From the NCBI GenBank assembly GCA_964580055.1, contig CAZOJI010000021.1, positions 1-64,000 on the forward strand: a stretch of 64,000 bases of DNA, in the 5' to 3' direction. Origin of the DNA: JBDGYW01 sp964580055. GTDB taxonomy: Bacteria > Gemmatimonadota > Gemmatimonadetes > Gemmatimonadales > GWC2-71-9. Shown one piece after another: positions 8,334 to 18,400 of the stretch. The first letter of the stretch is position 1. The number at the start of each line of letters is the position of its first letter. The notes under the pieces are model-generated. The model did not search any database and was not told the origin of the DNA. It was given only the letters and a program-made list of their open reading frames with translations. A program made the position numbers and the translations under genes.

Positions 8334-10967
8334 ATGCACCAGGCGTTACGCGTTTTGTACGTCGATGACAGCGCAGCTGATCGAGCTCTGGTGCGGGACG
8401 CGCTGGAAAAGGACGATACTTTCTTCGACTTGACCGAGGTCAGATCGCAGGAGCAGTTCGAGGAGGCCCTCGCGCACTTCGCCTTCGATCTCGTACTGAC
8501 CGATTTCAACATTCTCGGCTTCGACGCCCTGGCCGTAATCGATGCAGTGCAGAAGGTAGACTGGAAAGTTCCCATCATAGTTGTGACCGGCACAGGTTCC
8601 GAGGAGATGGCCGCCGAGACCATCAAGCGGGGAGCGGCCGACTATGTAATCAAGACCACCAAGCACATTCAGCGGCTGCCGCACACAATTCGTGCCGTGG
8701 TGGAACGCGCCCGCCTTACCGCACAGCGCAGGCGGACGGCGCAACTGCTGCGAGAGAGCGAAGCCAAGTATCGGTCACTGTTCGAGACGATTCAGGAGGG
8801 TATCTGGGTAATCGACAACAACGCCAATACTACATTGGTGAACCCGGCCATGGCAGAGATGCTGGGATACGAGCCCCACGAGATGGTCGGCAGGCATCTC
8901 TTCGAGTTTATGGACGACCGCGCGGTGCAACTCGCTCACGAGTATCTCGAAGCTCGCCAACGGGGAATCAACGAGCAACACGAATTCGAGTTCTTGCACA
9001 AGGACGGCTCTGTGGTGTACGCGCTGTTGACCACAGCGCCGATTCATGATGCAGCCGGAGAATACCAAGGGGCACTCGCCAGTGTGATGGAGATCACCGA
9101 GCGCAAGCACGCCGAGGATGAGCTGAAGAGACGCGAAGAGCAGCACATGGAGGCCCAGCGCGTCGCACACATCGGCCACTGGGAACTCGACCTCCAGACG
9201 ATGACGCCGGTTTGGTCCGAGGAGATCTTCCGGATCTTCGGCCTCGATCCGGATTGTGATGAGCCGTCTTTCGAGGACCATGAAAGGATTACCCATCCAG
9301 ATGACTGGCCAAAGCTGAATGATGCCGTGATGACGGCGGTCGAGACAGGGACGGCCTTTGAGTTGGAGTTTCGAATCCTTCGCCCCGACGGGACCGCTCG
9401 GTGGATGTACGAAATCGGGAATGCGAGACGAGGTTCTGACGGTGTGATATCGAGCTTGTTCGGAACGGCACAGGACATCTCGGAGCGCAAGGCAGTTGAG
9501 ATGAAGCTCGAACATTCACTGGAGTTCCTGAATGCTGTGATCGAGCACAGCCCCTTTGCGACCTGGGTCTCCGACTCCGCGGGCACGGTAATCAGGACGA
9601 ATCGGAGTTTGCGCGATACTCTGGATCTCTCGGACGAGCAGATTGTTGGGCAATACAACGTTCTCAAAGACGAGAACCTGAAGAAGCAAGGTGTTATGCC
9701 GGCTGTGCAGGCGGTCTTCGAAAGGCACCAAACGGCAAGGTTCAGCATACCATGGCGGGCGGTTGATGCCGGTCCAGTTGATTTTTCAGGTGGATGCGAC
9801 CTGCACATCGACGTAAGCATGTTTCCGATCTTGGGTGAAGCGTCGGAGCTCACAAACGTGGTGTGTCAGTGGGTGGATGTTTCGGAGCGCACAGAGGCCG
9901 AGAACGCTCTCAGTGAGCGTGAGGCGTTACTCTCCAGCATTTTCCAGGCGGCGCCGGTCGGCATACTCCTCGTGCAGGACCAGGTCATATACCAGGTGAA
10001 CGAAGTGTGCTGCGAGATGCTCGGGTACTCGGCGGAAGAGCTTGTGGGCAAGCGTGCGCGGATGGTATTCTCGAGCGACGAGGAATACGCGAGGGTGCGC
10101 ATGGAGGAATACGACCAGGCGTCAGCAGCAGGTGCGGGGGCAGTCGAAACCGAACTGTGCCGCAAGGACTGCGGTTTGCTGCACGTATTGCTGAGCGCTG
10201 CGCGGTTCGATGACGGTATGGATATAGATCGCGTGACCTACACGGCGTTGGACATAACGGGTAGGAAACGGGCGGAAGTAGCGTTGCGTGACCGGGAAGG
10301 CCAGCTCCGCCGTCTCGCGGAACGGCTCCAGGTGGTGAGGGAGGACGAGCGCGTTGCCTTGGCTCGCGAGCTACACGACCAGTTGGGTGAGAAGCTGACC
10401 GGGCTCAAGATGGATCTGGATTGGATAAGGGAGAGGGCGAGCCACTTGGACGAAGTAACCGCGAGCCATGCTACGTCGGCGGCAAGGCTCGTCGAGAACA
10501 GCATGGAGCAGGTGCACGAGATCTGTACCCGTTTGCGGCCTCCGATGTTGGATATCCTGGGACTCGAGGCCGCGATCGAATGGTACGTGGGTGATTTCGA
10601 GCGAAGGCACCGTATCGCCTGTGTCCTCGAATTGGATGAAGTAGGAATGGGGTTGGATCTCGAGGTGGCGACCGCCGCGTTCCGCATTCTCCAGGAGGCG
10701 CTCACCAACGTGGCTCGGCACGCAAACGCGAGCACGTTGAAGATCTTATTGGAGTCGGCGAGCGACTGCCTGGAGCTGCGGATAGAGGATGACGGCATCG
10801 GAATTCCGGAGAAGCGGCTCAAGGACAGGGGATCATTGGGCTTGCTGGGTATGAGGGAACGTGCGGCCGCCTTTGGCGGTACCGTGCGCATTACAGGAAA
10901 GGCAACGGGAGGCACCCAGGTATCTATCAGGTTGCCCAACAAAGCATCAGCCGGAGGTAAACAATGA
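8334..10967 (+). CDS. receiver-PASx4-HisKA_3 sensor kinase
   Basis: I choose the ATG at 8334 (877 aa) because TTTGGAG lies at proper distance; a TTG at 8322 is in frame. A receiver domain (about 5-120; phospho-Asp in LVLTDFNILG) is followed by four PAS/PAC repeats (about 145-260, 280-390, 400-520, 535-645). A NarX/DegS-type HisKA_3 domain comes next, with the phospho-His in ARELHDQLGEKLTGLK, then a HATPase (DDGIGIP, GLLGMRERA). HisKA_3 kinases pair with NarL-type regulators, and the next gene, overlapping by 4 bases, is one. No membrane segment is present, so this is a cytoplasmic sensor taking input from the upstream phosphorelay and/or PAS ligands. Confidence 0.9.
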   Translation: MHQALRVLYVDDSAADRALVRDALEKDDTFFDLTEVRSQEQFEEALAHFAFDLVLTDFNILGFDALAVIDAVQKVDWKVPIIVVTGTGSEEMAAETIKRGAADYVIKTTKHIQRLPHTIRAVVERARLTAQRRRTAQLLRESEAKYRSLFETIQEGIWVIDNNANTTLVNPAMAEMLGYEPHEMVGRHLFEFMDDRAVQLAHEYLEARQRGINEQHEFEFLHKDGSVVYALLTTAPIHDAAGEYQGALASVMEITERKHAEDELKRREEQHMEAQRVAHIGHWELDLQTMTPVWSEEIFRIFGLDPDCDEPSFEDHERITHPDDWPKLNDAVMTAVETGTAFELEFRILRPDGTARWMYEIGNARRGSDGVISSLFGTAQDISERKAVEMKLEHSLEFLNAVIEHSPFATWVSDSAGTVIRTNRSLRDTLDLSDEQIVGQYNVLKDENLKKQGVMPAVQAVFERHQTARFSIPWRAVDAGPVDFSGGCDLHIDVSMFPILGEASELTNVVCQWVDVSERTEAENALSEREALLSSIFQAAPVGILLVQDQVIYQVNEVCCEMLGYSAEELVGKRARMVFSSDEEYARVRMEEYDQASAAGAGAVETELCRKDCGLLHVLLSAARFDDGMDIDRVTYTALDITGRKRAEVALRDREGQLRRLAERLQVVREDERVALARELHDQLGEKLTGLKMDLDWIRERASHLDEVTASHATSAARLVENSMEQVHEICTRLRPPMLDILGLEAAIEWYVGDFERRHRIACVLELDEVGMGLDLEVATAAFRILQEALTNVARHANASTLKILLESASDCLELRIEDDGIGIPEKRLKDRGSLGLLGMRERAAAFGGTVRITGKATGGTQVSIRLPNKASAGGKQ

Positions 10968-11596
10968 TCAGGCTGGTAGTTGCAGACGATCATGAGGTGG
11001 TGAGGGATGGCGTGCGCCACATATCTGACAACCACCCTGATATCAAAGTGGTGGCTGAAGCGGCTGACGGAGATGAGTTGCTGTACCTGCTCGAGGACAT
11101 CGATCTCGATGTGCTCATCTTGGACGTTTCTATGCCGGGGCCGGGTTTCCTGAAGGGCATGGAAAGAATAAAGGCAGTCAAGCCGAAGTTGCCGGTTCTC
11201 GTGCTCAGCATGTACTCTGAGAAGGAATGGGCGCGGCGCGCGCTCAAGGCGGGTGCTGCCGGGTACATTGCCAAGGCCAATACGGTTACGGAACTAGCGA
11301 CGGCGATACGCCGCGTACATAGCGGCGCTCGCTACGTATCACAGGAACTCGCCGAAGCGCTTGCTTCGCAGCTTGTCGGTGACGCGGACACCCCCCCGCA
11401 CGAGGCTCTCTCGAACCGCGAGTATCAGGTGCTGTGCCTGCTGGCAGCGGGCAAGGGGCTCAAGGAGATCGCCGCCCAGTTGGGCGTCAGTTCCAAGACG
11501 GTGAGCACGTTCAGGACCAGGACTCTAGAGAAACTAGGCCTGCACTCTACCGCCGATCTGATCCGGTACGCGGCGGAGCATCGTCTGGCGCTGTGA
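10964..11596 (+). CDS. NarL/FixJ-family response regulator
   Basis: This 210-residue two-domain protein has an N-terminal receiver (VVADDHEVVRDGV, phospho-Asp in VLILDVSMPG, Lys in YIAKAN). The C-terminal LuxR-type HTH is at about 145-205 (LSNREYQVLCLLAAGKGLKEIA ... VSSKTVSTFRTRTLEKL). Its ATG overlaps the stop of the HisKA_3 kinase, so the pair is a standard NarX/NarL-type system that would control transcription. It is the only LuxR-type output regulator in the signalling island. Its target genes are not visible from sequence alone. Confidence 0.93.
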   Translation: MIRLVVADDHEVVRDGVRHISDNHPDIKVVAEAADGDELLYLLEDIDLDVLILDVSMPGPGFLKGMERIKAVKPKLPVLVLSMYSEKEWARRALKAGAAGYIAKANTVTELATAIRRVHSGARYVSQELAEALASQLVGDADTPPHEALSNREYQVLCLLAAGKGLKEIAAQLGVSSKTVSTFRTRTLEKLGLHSTADLIRYAAEHRLAL

Positions 11597-11620
11597 TCTC
11601 GCGACCAGCCCGTAGCCGAT

Positions 11621-11966
11621 ATGGCGGACGATCAAACAGTCGATCAACTGTCCCGCAACATCATAACCTATTTGTGCGACAAATCCGGCATGCCGCTCGG
11701 CCTGATGTATGTGGTGCAGGACGACGGAACGCTGCGGCTCGCCGGTAGCTGCGCGCACAAACCTAAGCCGGGTACATCGCGAGCGAAAACGCGGCTTCGC
11801 CCGCAGGTTCGTGTTGGTGACGGACGGGGTCTTTACACCCGGCGTGCGCGACTATCCCGCCGGTGTAGACAATCCGCGACTGGTGAAGCCCTTCAAGGCC
11901 TCCAAACTCAAGAAGGTAGTCAACGATTTCGTACGGCAGGCACAAGGCGAACGCCTGGAAGAGTGA
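11621..11966 (+). pseudogene. collapsed hybrid kinase: GAF start joined to a receiver tail
   Basis: From the ATG at 11621 the first 45 or so residues (DQLSRNIITYLCDKSGMPLGLMYVV) look like the start of a GAF-containing hybrid kinase. In a different frame, 11790-11966 encodes the end of a receiver domain (RRFVLVTDGVFTPGVRDY ... PRLVKPFKASKLKKVV), including the conserved Lys. The whole kinase core is missing. A large internal deletion plus frameshift is the simplest explanation. No functional product is expected. Confidence 0.6.
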
Positions 11967-12178
11967 AGGTTCGCGCTCTGCAGTAGGCTTTTCACAGGTA
12001 GGAATAAACCTACAACTGATTTGCCCTAAACCCACTACGGGCTACAGAGATTCTCACCCACCTTTTCGCAGCAATCCTATGTGACGGCGGCGGCTTTTCC
12101 GCGAGTTTGATTCAAGCACAATGGAGTGTGAGAGGGAGGCGGAGAGTAGCTCCCTCGACGAAAGGAGCTGTAGGAGGC

Positions 12179-12574
12179 ATGCATGTCGCTCGATCCAATG
12201 GTTCTCTGCGAGTACTGATCATTGACGACTCTCACCTGCTGAGAGAACGAATTAGTGAGTTGATAGGGAAGTTGCCGGGAATAGAGGTGGTGGGCTCGGC
12301 GCCGAACGTCGAACGTGGTCTTCAGATGATAGACGAGCTTGCACCTGACGTGCTTACCGTCGACGTCAGGCTTCCGGGACGCAGCGGGCTGAAGCTGGTA
12401 GAAGAACTGGCCGCACGACCTTCGCATCCGGTGATGATCGTACTGACGGCGTACCCGGAGTTCCGCGCCCGCGCTCTGCAGTCGGGAGCCGACTTCTTCG
12501 TCGGCAAAGCCTCCGAGCTCTACAGGCTACCCAAGATACTCGAGGAGTTGTGTGATGCCGAGGAGGCGGAGTGA
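12179..12574 (+). CDS. single-domain response regulator
   Basis: Starting at ATG 12179 with AGGAG upstream (12163-12167), the product is a 131-residue receiver: LIIDDSHLLRERI, phospho-Asp in VLTVDVRLPGRSG, Thr in VLTAYP, Lys in FVGKAS. An in-frame TTG at 12107 would add 24 unconserved residues and is not favoured. It resembles the receiver half of NarL-type regulators but has no HTH. The following receiver-like gene starts within its stop codon. The kinase partner is not obvious, because the genes on both sides are decayed. Confidence 0.8.
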   Translation: MHVARSNGSLRVLIIDDSHLLRERISELIGKLPGIEVVGSAPNVERGLQMIDELAPDVLTVDVRLPGRSGLKLVEELAARPSHPVMIVLTAYPEFRARALQSGADFFVGKASELYRLPKILEELCDAEEAE

Positions 12575-13158
12575 ATCTCGTGGTATCCGAGTCTGAGTCG
12601 CCGTTCTCCAGCGGGTTCATCGTGCCCGACCCGTCACGACGCGCAGTCGTCGGCCAGGACAAGGGATCAGGGATGATTCTGGTCGTTGACGACGATCCCG
12701 CAGTACGTTCCAGTTTGGCCAAACTGCTGCGTTTCAGGGGCTACGAGGTCGCGACAGAGGAGAATGCGGCGGGAGTTCTCGAGGCGGTGCGGCTGCTCAG
12801 GCCGGACGTGATTCTCCTGGATGTTAAGCTGCCCGATCTGGACGGCTTCGAGGTGTGCCGCCGCCTTCGTGCCGATCCCGAAACGCGATTGGTACCGATC
12901 GTACTGGTCACCGGCCTTTCGGAGGTCGACGATCGGGTGCGGGAATTGAACTACGTCAATAGCTCCGCGCGCGGATACGTGCGTGAAACTGGAGCCACTC
13001 CGTGGAATTACGCGGCGCCATACATGGAGCCGCTTTGCCAACGGGACACGACGGGCCGCCGGAGGAGAACATTCGGAGGTGCCGCTACTGTCAAAGCCGT
13101 GGACGATCGGGCAACTCACTCGGGCCGTCACCGAAGTCATGAAGAATATTTCTCCTGA
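12571..13158 (+). pseudogene. response regulator with lost C-terminus
   Basis: The GTG at 12571 (or ATG at 12673) opens a good receiver: MILVVDDDPAVRSSL, phospho-Asp in VILLDVKLPDLDG, Thr in VLVTGLSEVDDRV. It ends abruptly at about 12945. The remaining residues in this frame are not receiver-like, and the switch Lys is missing. Downstream, another frame encodes a different receiver tail (13040-13225). A deletion that joined two unrelated signalling genes would explain this. Confidence 0.6.
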
Positions 13159-13225
13159 GAACCGATCGAGAGCCCGAGTGCGAACAGGGAAGGCGGGGCG
13201 CGTTGGGAAACCGGGTGAGCAATGA
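13040..13225 (+). pseudogene. receiver-domain tail of a lost hybrid kinase
   Basis: In the frame ending at 13225 the sequence EVPLLSKPWTIGQLTRAV is a typical last helix of a hybrid-kinase receiver with its conserved Lys-Pro. It closely parallels LIQKPWTVEEMLRSVRKVL at the end of the intact hybrid kinase at 13501. No start or upstream receiver sequence is present in this frame. It is a gene remnant. Confidence 0.5.
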
Positions 13226-13239
13226 CTTCAATGGATGTA

Positions 13240-13545
13240 ATCCAATGAAGCAAACGCCGGTAGTTGAGATGCTGGCTCGCCAGGAGACCCAAGTGGTGGA
13301 GCGTGAGATCCAGGCCGGCGACCGAGTCATCGAGGAAAGCTCTGCTACGTCCCAGGGAAGAACTGCGTGCGCATCTTCGCACACGACATAATCGAACGTC
13401 GCAAACTCGAAAGCCAGTTGCGACAGGTAATATCGGAAATGGGGTTCTACTGGCTGCTCCTCAACGAGCCCCCTAGGAAGTCACCGCTGAAAGGGCCGTC
13501 ATGGTTGTGTTCGACAGGCTACTGATTCTGGAAGACAATCCGGCT
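13240..13545 (+). pseudogene. PAS/PAC domain remnant with frameshift
   Basis: Residues VVEREIQAGDRVIEESS in one frame, then KNCVRIFAHDIIERRKLESQ in another, together resemble the end of a PAS/PAC domain and its linker (D-I-x-E-R-x-x-L-E). The frame changes near 13360. Reading continues to a TGA at about 13545, overlapping the start of the intact hybrid kinase. It is a fragment of a PAS sensor protein, the third decayed piece in this 2-kb stretch. Confidence 0.5.
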
Positions 13546-15453
13546 GACGCAGAATTGGCCGAGCGGAACCTGAGGAAGGCCGGGCTCTCGTTCGTTGCGG
13601 TCAGGGTGCAGACGAAGGAGGACTTCCTCCAGCAGTTGGAGCAATTCGATCCCGACATCATCCTCGCGGACTACATAATGCCGTCTTTCGACGGTATGAC
13701 CGCTCTCAAACTGGCGAGCGAGCATGCCCCGCGCGTGCCCGTTGTCATGTATACGGGCTCCGTCAACGAGGAGACGGCGGTCAAGTGTCTCAAGGCCGGT
13801 GCCGCCGACTACGTGCTCAAGAGTCAGGAGACGCGGCTCGCGCACGCGGTAGAGGGCGCTCTCGAACGTGCTAGAGAGAAGCAGGCACGCGAACGAACTG
13901 AGGAACTGCTGCGCTCGTCAGAGGCGAAATATCGCAACCTGATTGAGAACGCCAATTTCGGTATCTACACGGCCAGCGTTGCCGGGAGGTTCCTATCCGT
14001 AAATGCGGCGCTTGTGGAGATGCTGGGTTACGGGTCCAGAGAGGAGCTGCTGGAGGTCGACCTTGGGCGGGACGTGTATGTGGATCCCTCGGAGCGCCAG
14101 CGCGTCTTGAAAAAACACTTGCTGGAGGGATACAGGGTTTTCGAGGAAGTGAACTGGAAACGGAAGAACGGCGAGAGGATCACCGTTCGGATCAATGGGC
14201 GCGCCGTGCACGATGAAGACGGACAGGTCCAGTTCTTCGAGGCCATAGCCGAGGACGTAACGGAACGGCACAGGTTGGAGGCACAGCTCCGGCAGGCGCA
14301 GAAAATGGAGGCGATAGGGCAAATCACCGGCGGCATAGCCCACGACTTCAACAACGAGCTGTCTGTGATTCTGCTGAACGTTCAAATGTTGGCAGACAGG
14401 TTGGAGCGAGGTGAAACGCGCGTCAGGGAAGAGTTGCAGGACATCGGGGCGGCCGCATCCAGAGCCACCGAAATGACCCGCCGGCTCGTTGGGTTCAGTC
14501 GGCGCGCGGCTCTTACGCAGGTCCCCACGGACCTTGCACGGCGGGTCAGGAAGCTGTCTACGCTGTTCAAGCGGGTTCTGCCGGAAACCATTTCCGTGCA
14601 AACCCATGCTGACGATTCGGTGGCGTCAGTGCTGGTGGACCCGAACTCTGTTGAGCAGATCCTTCTGAACCTCGTGACTAACGCACGCCACGCGATGCCT
14701 GACAGCGGCACTCTCACAGTCAAAGTATGGGAAGCCGAGCTTGATGAAGTCTACTGCGGTAGATACGCACCGATGATCCCCGGACGCTACGTGCTGGTGG
14801 AGGTGAGCGATACGGGGGCCGGGATGGACCATGAGACTAGGTCGAGAATATTCGAGCCGTTCTTCACGACCAAGACGCCCGGAGAGGGAACCGGCCTGGG
14901 CATGTCCATGGTCTACGGCCTGACTAAGCAGCAAAATGGGTTCGTGCATGTGGACAGCGAGCCGGGTTGCGGGACCACCGTTCGCCTCGCGTTTCCCGCG
15001 TTGGATCTCCCTGCGGCGACCACGGCCGAACACGAAGCGGTGGTAGCGGAGGATCTGGGCGGGACCGAGACCATACTGCTGGTTGAGGACGAGGAGGCGC
15101 TGCGGCGTGTGGGCAGTAGGGTATTGGAGTCTCGGGGGTATACGGTGATCACTGCTTGCGACGGAGAAGATGCGCTGGAGATCTACAGGTCGAAGCAACA
15201 CCACTTCGATCTGGTTATCTCCGACCTCATAATGCCCAAGATGGGAGGAGCCGAGCTGTGCAAGATCCTCCGTGCTGAAGACAAGGAGCTTCCAACCATG
15301 CTCACAAGCGGCCACTCGGACTCCGACGTGCGGGAGCGAATGAAGGTGCTTCGCAATGTGCCGCTCATCCAGAAGCCGTGGACTGTAGAGGAGATGCTGC
15401 GCTCAGTGCGAAAGGTGCTCGACAAGGCACAACTCGAAGGAGTTCGATCATGA
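13501..15453 (+). CDS. hybrid histidine kinase: receiver-PAS-HisKA-HATPase-receiver
   Basis: This 650-residue cytoplasmic protein has an N-terminal receiver (LLILEDNPADAEL, phospho-Asp in IILADYIMPSFDG) and a PAS domain (about 140-255). The phospho-His lies in the NtrB/hybrid-type motif GGIAHDFNNELSV, followed by a HATPase (NLVTNARHAMP, DTGAGMD, GTGLGMSMV). A second receiver closes the protein (ILLVEDEEALRR, LVISDLIMPKMGG, QKPWTVEE). The start ATG at 13501 has only a weak ribosome site (AAAGGG) and lies within a PAS remnant in another frame. The stop overlaps the next start (ATGA), so it is coupled to the large hybrid kinase at 15450. Confidence 0.88.
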   Translation: MVVFDRLLILEDNPADAELAERNLRKAGLSFVAVRVQTKEDFLQQLEQFDPDIILADYIMPSFDGMTALKLASEHAPRVPVVMYTGSVNEETAVKCLKAGAADYVLKSQETRLAHAVEGALERAREKQARERTEELLRSSEAKYRNLIENANFGIYTASVAGRFLSVNAALVEMLGYGSREELLEVDLGRDVYVDPSERQRVLKKHLLEGYRVFEEVNWKRKNGERITVRINGRAVHDEDGQVQFFEAIAEDVTERHRLEAQLRQAQKMEAIGQITGGIAHDFNNELSVILLNVQMLADRLERGETRVREELQDIGAAASRATEMTRRLVGFSRRAALTQVPTDLARRVRKLSTLFKRVLPETISVQTHADDSVASVLVDPNSVEQILLNLVTNARHAMPDSGTLTVKVWEAELDEVYCGRYAPMIPGRYVLVEVSDTGAGMDHETRSRIFEPFFTTKTPGEGTGLGMSMVYGLTKQQNGFVHVDSEPGCGTTVRLAFPALDLPAATTAEHEAVVAEDLGGTETILLVEDEEALRRVGSRVLESRGYTVITACDGEDALEIYRSKQHHFDLVISDLIMPKMGGAELCKILRAEDKELPTMLTSGHSDSDVRERMKVLRNVPLIQKPWTVEEMLRSVRKVLDKAQLEGVRS

Positions 15454-18400
15454 TCCAGGGGATAGGTGATCAAGCAGCCGCGGCCGAACAGGACCGCACC
15501 ACGGATGTAGAGGCAACGCTGGCGCGTTCCCTGTTGGGATACGATCTCATTGCTGAGGGAGCACAGATCGTGCTCCTCACCCTGATGGTGGTGCTGTTGT
15601 GGCATGACGTGGGCCGCCTGCCGCTCGCTGCCTGGGCTGCGGGCATTGCGGCAATGGCGGTGTTCCGCCTTTGGCTCCGGCACCGTTATGCAAGCGGAAA
15701 TGCTGATCCGGAACGGGTGAAGAACATGGTTCGCCTCGTCGTGGCGGCTCGGTGCGTCGCCTGGTCTGCTGGGCCGGTCGTGTTCGGGCCGTACCTATTA
15801 TTCGGACACAGCGTGCTGTTCCTGGTCGTTTTCGCTGGCATGATCGCCACGGCCAGTTCCACTCTGGTTGCAGATCGCCTCGCTTTCCGCATAGTCATAG
15901 TGGTATTGCTGGTGCCTCTCGCGGGCGTTATCGCGTTCAGCGGTTCGACCCACTTGCATCTAGTGACGTTGTGGCTGATAGCGCTATTCGGCGCAACTAT
16001 GTGGCTTCAGCATGCTCGAGCTCACCATCGACTGGTGAAACGCCTGCAGGCATCGGCGGATCTCAGTGAGAGTGAGCGCGGCGCGGTGCGCGACAAGCGA
16101 TTGCTCGATGCCTTGTTGGCGGCTGCACCAACCGCGGTGGCCGGACTAGACGAGGACGGCTGCATTTTGTTCGTCAACAACGCCTTCGAGAAGCTGTTCG
16201 GATATACGGCCGAAGAGGCGGTGGGCGCCGACGTGAACGAGCTACTGGTACAGCCGGAAGACATCGCGCAAGGACGGCAGAACGACGCCGATGCCCGGCG
16301 GGGCCATACCGTGGTCCAGGAGGTGTCGCGGCGGCGCAAGGACGGAACGATGGTGCCCGTCAAGGTTTCTGGTGCAGCGGCGGGCGAGGAGGCGGACGGC
16401 GCCATGCTGGTGCTGTATGACAATCTCACGGAGTCGTTGCGTGCGCGCAATCAACTGGCCGAGAGAGAACGCTACTATCGCACCGTGCTGCACTCCCTGC
16501 AGGAAGACATAATGGTCGTCGACCGCGACTACAGAATAGTCGACATCAACAACAACGCGTTGCACACGCTCGGATACGGGCGCGAGGAGGTGATCGGCCG
16601 TCCCTGTTACGAGGTGTCTCGCGGCCTCACCGTTCCATGCGACCGCCGCGGCGAAGAGTGTGCACTTCCCGAGTTGTGGCGTACCGAGATGCCGCAGCAA
16701 AGCCACAGCGTACACAGAAAGGCGGACGGGACCTCCTTCCACGCCAACGTTGTGCTTTCACCGCTCAGGGACGCGGAAGGGAAGCTCACTATGGCCGTCG
16801 AGTCGGTTCGCGACGTAACCGATAGGATGATGGCACAGGAGGCGCTGGGGGAGAGTGAGGAGAAGTTCCGCGCGGTGACATCGTCGGCGCAGGATGCGAT
16901 TCTGATGATGGATGACGCCGGACAAATCATCCTCTGGAACGAAGCCGCCGAACGTCTATTCGGTTACGCCGCCGCCGAAGCGTTGGGCAGGAATCTGCAT
17001 CGTCTGCTGACTCCGGAGCGTTTTCTGCAGGCGCATGAGGCGTCCTTCCCAGAGTTCACGAGAACCGGGCAGGGCGCAGCTGTCGGGGAGACGCTCGAGC
17101 TGGCGGCCGTGCGGAAAGACGGCGAGGAGATACCGGTCGAGCTTTCCCTCTCGTCAGTGTTTCTGAGGGAACGTTGGAATGCGATAGGGATTCTTCGCGA
17201 CATTAGCATTCGCAAACACGTGGAGGCTGAGCGTGTCAACCTGCTCCGGCAGATGGAGGAACGCGTCAAGGAACTGCGCTGCTTAATGGGAGTTTCCGAG
17301 GCAGTTCGTCAGGGAGACGACGTAGTGGACATCCTCGAGGAGACCGTGAAGCTACTCCCGAGCGGCTGGCAGTATCCGGAAATCACGCGCGCGAGAATCC
17401 GCCACCTCGAATCCGAGCATCACAGCGAGCCGTTTACCGAGAGCCCCTGGTCTCTATCCGCGGATCTCGTAGTCGATGGCCGTGTGGTGGGTGGTGTAGA
17501 CATCTTCTATGTGGAAGAACGGCCGGCCGCGGACCACGGACCTTTCCTCGAAGAGGAGCGTCAACTCGTGGAAGGCATTGCGCGCTCATTGAGCATCGGG
17601 ATCGAGCGCAAGACCGCGGAGGAATCGGTTTGGATGGCGCTGGCGACAACTCAGGGAATACTGGAGAAGCTGCCGGTCGGGGTGGCGGTCGTAGGCGTGG
17701 ATCGCGTCATCCGCCGGGTGAACAAGGCGGCCGTGGATATCACGGGGCGGTCCGAGAACGACTTGGTAGGGAGCCGATGCTATGAAAGCATCTGTCCCGA
17801 GCTGCGCGGGAACTGCCCAGTGTTGGATAGAGGAGAAGATGTGGCCAATCGGGAGACGTCCGTCCTAGGTGGGGCAGCGCGGTCCATTCCGGTCCTCAAG
17901 ACCGTTATCCCCACGACCCTCGACGATGAGGAAGTGCTTCTCGAGGTGTTTGCGGACGTGACGGAATTGAAGGAGACAGAGGGTCAACTGGAAGAACACA
18001 TCCGGATGCTGGAAAGCACGCACGTCGAGCTGAAGCGGCATGCGGCGGAACTAGCGCAGGCCAAGGATACCGCTGAGAAAGCGGTTCGCGCCAAGGGTGC
18101 CTTCATGGCCAACATGAGTCACGAGATCAGGACACCCATTCACGGAGTGCTGGGAACGCTGGAGTTGATGCTCGATACGGAACTCTCCGGTGAGCAGAGT
18201 CGCCTGGCGCAGCAGGCTCATGATTCGGGTGAGTCCCTGTTGAGAGTGGTAAACGACATCCTGGACTTCACCAAGTTCGACAGTGGGCGGCTGGAACTGG
18301 AGGACATCCCGTTCGAACCGGCGGGTTTGGCCGAAGCGGTTGTGCGCATGTTGATCGTGCAAGCGGAACAACGGGGCGTCGAGCTGGTCTGCGACGTTCA

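Noticed and set aside
11987..12060. Short hairpin GTAGG-N6-CCTAC as a terminator
   Set aside because: The 5-bp stem is weak and no T-run follows.
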